A stretch of 5,146 bases of DNA from Methanosarcinales archaeon (GTDB lineage Archaea > Halobacteriota > Methanosarcinia > Methanosarcinales > Methanogasteraceae), in the NCBI GenBank assembly GCA_012961645.1, contig DTYY01000075.1, positions 1 to 5,146 of the forward strand, written 5' to 3'. A model generated the notes under the pieces. The model saw only the letters and a program-made list of their open reading frames with translations. It was not told the DNA's origin and did no database searches. Of the stretch, positions 1 through 5,146 are shown piece by piece (the stretch's first letter is position 1; every line of letters starts with the position of its first letter). A program made the translations under genes and the position numbers.

Positions 1-2722
1 ACCGCGAAAAATTGATCAATCCATCCATAAGCAGCATAACACAATCTTCGTCGCCGTCACAATTTCGGCGTTTCGCGGCATGAAAGAATGGATGCGCATA
101 TCCAACCGAAGCCCGTGTAAACCCGATAATTCTTCCGAGCACGCCTGCCGAGGTATGCGGGGCAAGTCCGATCACCAGTCTACCGATCAGATCGTTCCTT
201 TGCGAGGCATTGTAGTATACCTCCTGTTTATAATATTTCACAAGGAGATCATCGATAAAACGTGATACTTTGAGAAGATATTCGCCAGCATCGAATGATA
301 GTACAATATCCTGCACTTTCAACTGCAATATCTGATTTTCATCGGTAAACGCGTTGCCATCGATATCAGACGTATAACCGAGACTATGCAACGTTTCGAC
401 ATCGATTCCAAGCTCCTTTGCATTGAAATGTGTTAGCGGCAGGTCTGTCAGATCATATCTCACAGTACCATCCTTAAACACAAACACTCCGTGTTTCGCA
501 CGGAGCACCCCCTTTTCAAGTGGTTCCGGGGTCTTATTTTTCGAGATCAGTCCCTTGACACCCTTCAAACTTGGGAGAGTATCCCTTTCCGCGAGGTTTG
601 CGAATGCTGATGCATACCTGGCTTTCAGATCGATATCGATCTCCCGCGCAGACGATGTTTCAGAACCGCATCTCGGACATGGCTGGCTAACAACAGGAAT
701 CCTGCATTTCTGGCAGAACAGAATCTCTTCGGTCCTTGCTCCACATGCACACCTGTATTCGTAGGTCTCGTTTCCACATGCAGGACATCTGCGCATCCCG
801 ATCGCAACAGGGATCACCCCGACCCTCGCGTTCATCGATCTGGCGAAGTTTGATGCCTGTTTGAGCGATCTGCTCTTGCCACCGGTATCGCCGACCGGAA
901 ACAGGACATGCGGTGCCGGCTTCATCTCCCGTTTATCAGATTTCTCTGGTCTGCCCATCCGCGCCCCGATCCTTGTTGGCGCCTTCGCCCTGACACGGAT
1001 GCCGCTTACATCGGCTATCGCATCCGGTACAGTCGTTTCTTTAGTATCGGCCCACTTTTTGTGGAGATCCTCAACTCCGATTCCAGTACATCTGAGTAGA
1101 GGGAGCGGTTCGTGCAGATGTATATCACGGTCTACAACCCTGTGCGAAACCAGAAGCGTCTCAAGAATATCTTTTATGCGTTTATCAGCCGGAATCGCAA
1201 GGATTCCTTCCGAAAGCCTGCCCGAAGAAGCTATATGATCAGATAAGTATCTAAAATCGTCGATCGATATGTCGTGCCAGAGATATGTGAATTTCGGGTG
1301 CAGCGGGACGCCGCACCTGTCGCAGAGCAGAAGCGCGAGTTCCTGATCAGGATCTTTGAGATCGCCTTTTATCGTGCCCGGATCAACCTTCTCCCCGAGT
1401 TCGAGCATCCACCACTCAAAACAGTACGAAGCCGGCATCAGAGGATGATTATTCTCAAGAAAATCGCCGTAATTGATCAGAACCTCCCCCACATCAAGAA
1501 TCTTCTCGATCTGGTCAAGGAGTTTCCTTGCCTCTTCTTCGTCGCTGATGCGCACCACGTCTCCGCTGAAGAGACGCACCGTCGGACCTTCGATGCCGTC
1601 CACAGGACAGACGCCTGCCGCCTTGCCAGGGCGCTCGATCCGTATCTGGGTGCCGGGTGCAAGAAAACTGCCGGTCACGATCATGGTCGCTGGCGAGACT
1701 CCGGCAGCAGCAAACCCGGTGTTTCTCGCCCTTCCGTATCTGAGCCTGAACCCGCCAGGCATGGACGGGTGTGAAAAGACCGGTCTTCCGGCGATGAGAT
1801 CGTTTAAATACTTACTCTTCGGTTTGATGATCGTGCTGCCGTCATCGTCGCTCTCGCCTTTCGTGCTTGTGGCAAGCCGGTTTAAGAAATCCCACCCATC
1901 AAGATTCAGCTTTGTTACGTGTTTCAGAATCTTTGGCGCTTTGAGTGCCATTCCTTCGGCGATTACCAGTGCCATTCCGCCGCGTACGCGATTTGTCTCG
2001 ACCCTTGCCAGATTTCTGTAGCCTTCGACCTCCTCCTCCTCGGTCGGCTCGCCGGTGATGCAGATCGGGCAGTTCGTTGCGATCAAACGGATCTCCTCGT
2101 CGGACGGCATGTACTGCAGGTTGGCAATCCTGCGGTAGATCGTTATCTCCTCCACATATCGCTCAATCTCCTCTCTTCGCGGGATATACCTGTTGATACC
2201 GATTTTCCGCCGCACATAGTCTGCGACCAGCACGGATAGTGCCTGTGCAGTCCCGCCTGCACTCCTGATCGGTCCTGCATAGAAGATGCGGAGAAATTCG
2301 GTGCCATCGTCGTTATCTGCGATATCAATCTTCGCAATCCCTTCAATCGGTGCTGCAACCACTCCTTCGGTCAGCAATGCGACCGCAGCCCTTATGGAAG
2401 CCTCCACAGCCTCATCCCTGCTGTCGAAACGGTGAGTGCGCATGGTTGCGATATCCACGCCGAGCTGCAGCGCAGCCTCCTCCCTGCTCATCCCCATCAT
2501 GCGTTCCAGTTCACGGATACGGTCAGCGACCGGGATTCCGATCAGGTTCTCGACACGGTCGGCAAGGTCCTTTGCCAGTGGTATCTCTGGGTGCAACTCA
2601 GGGTCGCACTCGCGCAGGCGCGCTGCTGTCGCGATCTCGATTGCCCGCTGCAGGTCGCTTTCAAGAGCCTCGAAGTAGGAGTAGGTATCAGAGTATGTGC
2701 CAGAGTCTGTGTCAGGAGTCAC
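1..2722 (-). CDS. polC: DNA polymerase D (Pol II) large subunit DP2, 3' end cut off by the window
   Basis: This encodes the catalytic subunit of the archaeal replicative polymerase PolD, which works with the exonuclease subunit DP1. The frame is open for 907 codons and leaves the window at its C-terminal side; full family members are roughly 1,100-1,300 residues without inteins. Visible landmarks are the conserved [11 protein letters not shown] segment (about residues 147-157), a CPIC pair (C218/C221) in the family context NCPIC-TGEPTE, a GRPEK motif (about 590-594), eight cysteines forming two zinc-ribbon-like sites (C646-C685), and the catalytic NCDGDED at 887-893. By family knowledge N887, D889 and D891 match the metal-binding triad of Pyrococcus abyssi DP2 (N954, D956, D958). 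The GRPEK lysine probably belongs to the first double-psi barrel. The GTG at 2722 is chosen because an in-frame TAA lies just two codons upstream and family similarity begins near residue 14. No good Shine-Dalgarno sequence precedes it. No frameshift or intein is seen. The C-terminal part, including any PCNA-binding tail, is outside the window. Confidence 0.96.
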   Translation of the reverse strand, partial: MTPDTDSGTYSDTYSYFEALESDLQRAIEIATAARLRECDPELHPEIPLAKDLADRVENLIGIPVADRIRELERMMGMSREEAALQLGVDIATMRTHRFDSRDEAVEASIRAAVALLTEGVVAAPIEGIAKIDIADNDDGTEFLRIFYAGPIRSAGGTAQALSVLVADYVRRKIGINRYIPRREEIERYVEEITIYRRIANLQYMPSDEEIRLIATNCPICITGEPTEEEEVEGYRNLARVETNRVRGGMALVIAEGMALKAPKILKHVTKLNLDGWDFLNRLATSTKGESDDDGSTIIKPKSKYLNDLIAGRPVFSHPSMPGGFRLRYGRARNTGFAAAGVSPATMIVTGSFLAPGTQIRIERPGKAAGVCPVDGIEGPTVRLFSGDVVRISDEEEARKLLDQIEKILDVGEVLINYGDFLENNHPLMPASYCFEWWMLELGEKVDPGTIKGDLKDPDQELALLLCDRCGVPLHPKFTYLWHDISIDDFRYLSDHIASSGRLSEGILAIPADKRIKDILETLLVSHRVVDRDIHLHEPLPLLRCTGIGVEDLHKKWADTKETTVPDAIADVSGIRVRAKAPTRIGARMGRPEKSDKREMKPAPHVLFPVGDTGGKSRSLKQASNFARSMNARVGVIPVAIGMRRCPACGNETYEYRCACGARTEEILFCQKCRIPVVSQPCPRCGSETSSAREIDIDLKARYASAFANLAERDTLPSLKGVKGLISKNKTPEPLEKGVLRAKHGVFVFKDGTVRYDLTDLPLTHFNAKELGIDVETLHSLGYTSDIDGNAFTDENQILQLKVQDIVLSFDAGEYLLKVSRFIDDLLVKYYKQEVYYNASQRNDLIGRLVIGLAPHTSAGVLGRIIGFTRASVGYAHPFFHAAKRRNCDGDEDCVMLLMDGLINFSR
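44..64 (-). other. Catalytic motif NCDGDED of DP2, without an intein
   Basis: Codons for N887-C-D-G-D-E-D893 form the signature active-site motif of family D polymerases. In P. abyssi DP2 the equivalent Asn and two Asp residues coordinate the catalytic metals in the second double-psi beta-barrel. All are present here, so the enzyme is expected to be active. Some archaeal polC genes carry inteins at conserved sites including this region. Here the reading frame passes through into the flanking DP2 sequence (RRN before, [14 protein letters not shown] after) with no insertion. Confidence 0.92.
658..787 (-). other. Zinc-knuckle region within DP2
   Basis: Eight cysteines fall in two four-cysteine sets at residues 646-685 of the DP2 protein. 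The first is C646-x2-C649-x8-C658-x-C660 and the second is C670-x2-C673-x8-C682-x2-C685. Each set could bind one zinc ion. The second pair of the first set is a CxC rather than a CxxC knuckle. Metal binding is inferred from spacing and from known zinc sites in DP2. The exact assignment of each cysteine is not certain. Confidence 0.75.
2678..2719 (-). repeat. Imperfect 12-13 bp tandem repeats at the start of polC
   Basis: Read on the minus strand, units beginning ACTCCTGACA, ACTCTGGCACAT and ACTCTGATACCT follow one another, then a partial ACTCC. They encode a short Asp/Thr/Ser/Tyr-rich stretch ([15 protein letters not shown]) before the conserved DP2 N-terminus. The units differ from one another, so this may be simple low-complexity drift. 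Confidence 0.4.
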
Positions 2723-2787
2723 GGCTTATGGATGGGTGGTTATACGAGGTAAATCTGTTGGGTGACACAGGATATCATGGCACGTTC
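2723..2787 (-). other. 65-bp spacer between the HEAT-repeat gene and polC
   Basis: The spacer shows no T-rich run or hairpin that would stop transcription, which favours read-through from the HEAT-repeat gene into polC. No purine-rich Shine-Dalgarno sequence lies before the polC GTG. The nearest AT-rich string (GTATAA, ending about 18 bases before the GTG) is a poor match to an archaeal TATA box and sits too close for a leaderless start. A separate weak polC promoter cannot be excluded. Confidence 0.5.
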
Positions 2788-4650
2788 TCATTCCTTGCCT
2801 TTGTCGGTCTTTCCGCCACTGTAGAAAAGATTGCTCTGATTTGCAATGTCTATTCCACCCCAGAGGTAATTATCCACACAATCGATCGCACATCGGATGC
2901 TCTCATCCTCGGATGCGTCCAGAAGCGTTCCGACTATGTTCATACGTTCTTGATCTGTGAGCCCCTCACAGACATTCGAACCGAAGCGATAGAGTGCTTC
3001 TGCTGCAGTTTCGCGGACGTAGGGCTCTGGATCATCAATTAAATATATAAGATTATCTATTGCATAGTTAATATCAAAACTGCCTTTGACTATGATCTTG
3101 CTGAACATCTCTGCGATGCTCTGGCGCACTCCTGGATCGCTATCCTTCAGTGCGTTGAGCAATACATCGATCTCATCGATGTACAGATCAAGCTCAAAAT
3201 AGGGATTAAATAGCTCGCTCAAGTATGCTGGCTCGACAGAGCCCAGTCTGGCGACAACCCTGCGCACCCCGACATCATCGTCCCTCAACAGGTCGAAGAA
3301 ACGATGTAACGCCTGATTCTCAAGCAGATACATCATCTGGGCAGCAACGACTCCGACATTCTCGGATGCACATTTCATCAGATATATCAGGAGCGGAACT
3401 ATCGCATATTCGTTCTGAAGTTCATCATACAGATCGCATAACTCCAGTGCCAGCGAATCCTCGTTATACTTATCTGATGAGTTTATCGCCGTGTAATCTC
3501 CTTTTACTATGCTCACAAGGTCATCGAAGCGTTCCAAATTTGCTATGTATGGCTTAACAGCGTCTATGATCGCATCAAGACCCTCGCTTTCGAATTCGCA
3601 GAGTGCTCTGGCAGGCTCCCAGTTCAGGTAGTAACACCCACCCCCTTCGGATGCCTCGATCGATGCCTCAATCTCCTGCACAAGCGCGCCTTTGAGCGCA
3701 GGGATTGCATACATGTCCCCGATCTTTCCAAGAGCGTATGCAGCCCCCCTGAGTGGCAGCACCTCGATAAGTGCCGGAATCGCAGTCGTATCACCGATGT
3801 TGCCAAGTGCTCTGGCAGCGTCTTCTCCGATGGGCTCCAGAAACATGATCAGTGCAGCGACTGCCGACCTATCTCCGATCCTTCCAAGCGATCTTGCAGC
3901 GTTCCTGGACACCAGATAATACGGGTCACAGAGCGCCTCCATGAGTGCAGGAACAACGCGACGATCCACGTTTTCACGGTGCACCGTCCTTATTTCTCTC
4001 AGGTTTTCGGTGTATCTCGTCTCAAAACGCTTCTCACCGACCTCGCCGAGCGCATCCGCAACACAGACGCGTGTGACCCTGCATCCACTCTTCAGCACGT
4101 CGAGCAGCGCATCGATGTTGGCATCAGCGACCTTTCCAAGATGCTCGGAAACATAAGCCCAGTGCAGGTTGTACCATGAATCCCACTCTTCTCGGGGCTT
4201 GTGTCTGCTGATAGCAGCCTCGCTCTCGAGTAATTCTATCAATGCGGTAACAACAGCCTCTTCCTTGAAATTTCCAAATGCTTCGACGATACTTTTGCGT
4301 ACCAACCGATCTTGCTCCTTTATTTCGTTGAAAACCGGATAATACATATCCCCCAGTTTGCTGAGCGATTCAGCCATGAGCCGTATCTTTATGCTATCAT
4401 CGATCGACATCTTCAGAAGCATATTAAAACCATTGTCGCCGAGCTTGCACAGCGATATGGCAGCGGCGTTTCGTACTGCTCTACTGTCGTCACGCCATAT
4501 CACCTTTGTAAGCGCGTCAAAGACCATCGAGAGATCACTGTTGACATCTCTGCACATGTCTCCGAGTGTGGTAGCGGCATCGCAACGCGTCTTCCTTGTC
4601 CGGGTACCCAGTTTGAGCAACTCTATGAGTTCGACAACTTCTGCCACCAT
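2788..4650 (-). CDS. HEAT-repeat (PBS-lyase-like repeat) protein, 620 aa
   Basis: Almost the whole protein is a chain of about 16 helix-pair repeats of the HEAT type. The clearest units carry the (L/I)G(D/R)-x-x-AVPALI...VR-x-x-AA-x-ALG pattern, for example residues 43-72, 229-260, 288-312, 491-520 and 528-558. Such solenoids bind other proteins or act as scaffolds. No catalytic domain, signal peptide or membrane segment is seen, so a cytosolic role is expected. The regular pattern is broken by an insertion at about 142-168 (rich in Trp, Arg and His), a charged stretch at 207-230, shortened units at 261-312 and an irregular section at 325-412. The C-terminus is a short hydrophilic tail (GGKTDKGKE). 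ATG at 4650 is used because the first repeat begins within a few residues of it, though weak ribosome-binding and promoter signals leave some doubt. The gene lies 65 bp upstream of polC on the same strand. The specific function is not recognised; the PBS-lyase name reflects repeat similarity only. Confidence 0.9.
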   Translation of the reverse strand: MVAEVVELIELLKLGTRTRKTRCDAATTLGDMCRDVNSDLSMVFDALTKVIWRDDSRAVRNAAAISLCKLGDNGFNMLLKMSIDDSIKIRLMAESLSKLGDMYYPVFNEIKEQDRLVRKSIVEAFGNFKEEAVVTALIELLESEAAISRHKPREEWDSWYNLHWAYVSEHLGKVADANIDALLDVLKSGCRVTRVCVADALGEVGEKRFETRYTENLREIRTVHRENVDRRVVPALMEALCDPYYLVSRNAARSLGRIGDRSAVAALIMFLEPIGEDAARALGNIGDTTAIPALIEVLPLRGAAYALGKIGDMYAIPALKGALVQEIEASIEASEGGGCYYLNWEPARALCEFESEGLDAIIDAVKPYIANLERFDDLVSIVKGDYTAINSSDKYNEDSLALELCDLYDELQNEYAIVPLLIYLMKCASENVGVVAAQMMYLLENQALHRFFDLLRDDDVGVRRVVARLGSVEPAYLSELFNPYFELDLYIDEIDVLLNALKDSDPGVRQSIAEMFSKIIVKGSFDINYAIDNLIYLIDDPEPYVRETAAEALYRFGSNVCEGLTDQERMNIVGTLLDASEDESIRCAIDCVDNYLWGGIDIANQSNLFYSGGKTDKGKE

Positions 4651-4660
4651 TCCACACTCA

Positions 4661-4670
4661 CTTATATACC
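4661..4670 (-). promoter_or_regulatory. Second TATA-like box, close to the HEAT-gene start
   Basis: The minus strand reads GGTATATAAG, by sequence an even better TATA match than the upstream box. It is centred only about 15 bases before the ATG, so a transcript started from it would begin inside the first codons. It is therefore either not used or would imply a downstream start codon for the HEAT protein. Confidence 0.25.
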
Positions 4671-4684
4671 ACTTGTGCGTTACA

Positions 4685-4694
4685 GATATTTAAG
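4685..4694 (-). promoter_or_regulatory. Probable TATA box of the HEAT-repeat gene
   Basis: The minus strand reads CTTAAATATC, close to the archaeal TATA consensus. Its centre is about 40 bases upstream of the ATG at 4650. With the usual spacing of about 26 bases this puts the transcript start near 4664 and leaves a leader of about 13 bases. That leader contains only a weak Shine-Dalgarno-like AAGTGA. A second candidate lies closer to the gene. Confidence 0.45.
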
Positions 4695-4750
4695 CTATTG
4701 GCATAAACCGGGCTGTTGTGACGAATTTGAGAAAAACGTCGCCATCCAAA

Positions 4751-4765
4751 AATGTCAGTGACATT
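4751..4765. promoter_or_regulatory. Perfect palindrome AATGTCA-G-TGACATT, possible operator
   Basis: Two 7-base arms are exact inverted copies around a single central base, a shape typical of sites bound by dimeric helix-turn-helix regulators. It lies about 57 bp upstream of the likely TATA box of the HEAT-repeat gene and beyond the end of the nitroreductase gene. A one-base loop makes an RNA hairpin unlikely. A related half-site (GGTCACT) occurs at 4776-4782. The regulator is unknown and chance cannot be ruled out. Confidence 0.4.
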
Positions 4766-4791
4766 CATGGTTGCAGGTCACTCTTTTGTCG

Positions 4792-4809
4792 AAAAAACAG
4801 GTTTACCTG
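4792..4809 (-). terminator. Probable terminator of the nitroreductase gene
   Basis: On the minus strand the inverted repeat CAGGTAAACCTG is followed at once by six T residues, starting 47 bases after the TAG stop. Archaeal termination depends mainly on the U-tract, which is present. The stem is short (4-5 bp), so it may contribute little. Confidence 0.5.
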
Positions 4810-4856
4810 GAGATGCCGTTCTTCGATCCTGCTGACCGAAAGGGATCAATCACCCT

Positions 4857-5146
4857 CTATAAGCCCCAAATCAGCCCTTTACTGCCTCTCCGGGCGACGA
4901 TGTCATCGAGACGCCGCTTTGGTACATGGTGGACACCCTCGCGGTCACGCCAGTACCTGATGTCGCCATCAATGCCCACGGTCTCGATTGCCACCGTCTC
5001 TGCGGGCTTGCCGAGAGCCAGCACAATAAGTATCTCGAACCGATTCGGGATTAAAAGCGCTTTTACGAGTTTCTCTCGGTCGATTGAACCGACTATGCAT
5101 CCACCAAGACCTCTTTCTGTTGCGCCGAGCATTATGCTCTGAGCAG
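4857..5146 (-). CDS. Nitroreductase-family flavoprotein, C-terminal part only
   Basis: Members are FMN-dependent NAD(P)H oxidoreductases of about 170-200 residues. Only the last 95 codons lie in the window; the 5' part is beyond the right edge, and the frame stays open to the edge (AQSIMLGATERGLGGC...), so the ATG at 5132 is internal rather than the start. Diagnostic features are the helix with AQSIMLGATERGLGG leading into the GLGGCIVGS loop near the FMN, the LALGKP strand end, and the tail motif DGDIRYWRD...GVHHVPKR-LDDIV, typical of a subgroup found in methanogens and anaerobic bacteria. About 11 residues (RRGSKGLIWGL) follow the usual LDDIV end, a modest extension. The substrate cannot be told from this part. 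A U-tract after the stop suggests a transcription unit separate from the HEAT-repeat gene. Confidence 0.9.
   Translation of the reverse strand, partial: AQSIMLGATERGLGGCIVGSIDREKLVKALLIPNRFEILIVLALGKPAETVAIETVGIDGDIRYWRDREGVHHVPKRRLDDIVARRGSKGLIWGL

Noticed and set aside
1..120. Possible intein at the DP2 catalytic motif
   Set aside because: The frame runs through NCDGDED directly into normal DP2 sequence on both sides. An intein further downstream, outside the window, cannot be excluded.
1274..2021. Overlapping plus-strand open frames of 166 and 182 codons
   Set aside because: Both are opposite conserved DP2 coding sequence, overlap each other in different frames and have low-complexity Ser/Pro/Arg-rich products.
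2350..3042. Plus-strand open frame of 230 codons spanning the polC start and the HEAT-gene end
   Set aside because: It lies opposite two confidently identified genes, its product is rich in Arg, Pro, Gln and Cys with no recognisable domain, and it has no supporting start signal. It is a shadow of the minus-strand genes.
2788..4650. Phycobilisome lyase enzyme
   Set aside because: Similarity is limited to the HEAT-like repeats shared with that family; nothing in an archaeal context suggests bilin chemistry.
4312..4761. Plus-strand open frame of 149 codons reaching into the intergenic region
   Set aside because: Most of it is antisense to the N-terminal HEAT repeats; no domain or start signal is seen, and its end runs over the promoter region and palindrome.
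4651..4856. Small RNA or tRNA gene in the intergenic region
   Set aside because: No cloverleaf-like pairing, T-loop GTTCRA-type sequence or other RNA-gene signature was found; the only structures are the short terminator hairpin and the palindrome.
4718..5142. Plus-strand open frames of 80 and 123 codons opposite the nitroreductase
   Set aside because: The minus strand has clear nitroreductase motifs over the same bases; the plus-strand products resemble nothing and look like antisense shadows.

Overview
The window looks archaeal, most likely from a euryarchaeon (methanogen or methanotroph-like). The main reason is a long, intact stretch of the large subunit (DP2) of the archaeal-specific family D DNA polymerase. 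TATA-box-like promoter sequences and a U-rich terminator-like site fit this. The exact lineage cannot be fixed from the sequence alone.

All three genes lie on the minus strand, so they read from right to left. (1) 5146 to 4857: the last 95 codons of a nitroreductase-family flavoprotein, its 5' end cut by the window edge. (2) 4856 to 4651: a 206-bp intergenic region holding a small hairpin plus T-run (probable terminator of the nitroreductase gene), a perfect 7-bp-arm palindrome (possible operator) and two TATA-like boxes. (3) 4650 to 2788: a 620-residue protein built almost wholly of HEAT-like repeats. (4) 2787 to 2723: a 65-bp spacer with no visible terminator. (5) 2722 to 1: polC, encoding DP2. 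It starts at GTG and runs uninterrupted through the N-terminal domain, the zinc knuckles and the catalytic NCDGDED motif before leaving the window at residue 907.

DP2 is the catalytic subunit of replicative PolD. It pairs with the exonuclease subunit DP1, which is not in this window. The HEAT-repeat gene and polC are close, in the same direction and without a terminator between them, so they may be co-transcribed. A link between the HEAT protein and replication is an inference from position only. The nitroreductase appears to be a separate transcription unit.

No RNA gene, CRISPR array, insertion sequence or integration site was seen. The plus strand carries many open frames opposite these genes, but none looks real. 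The window is mostly ordinary housekeeping DNA. The items most worth a second look are the HEAT–polC pairing, the shortened HEAT units and the palindrome upstream of the HEAT gene.
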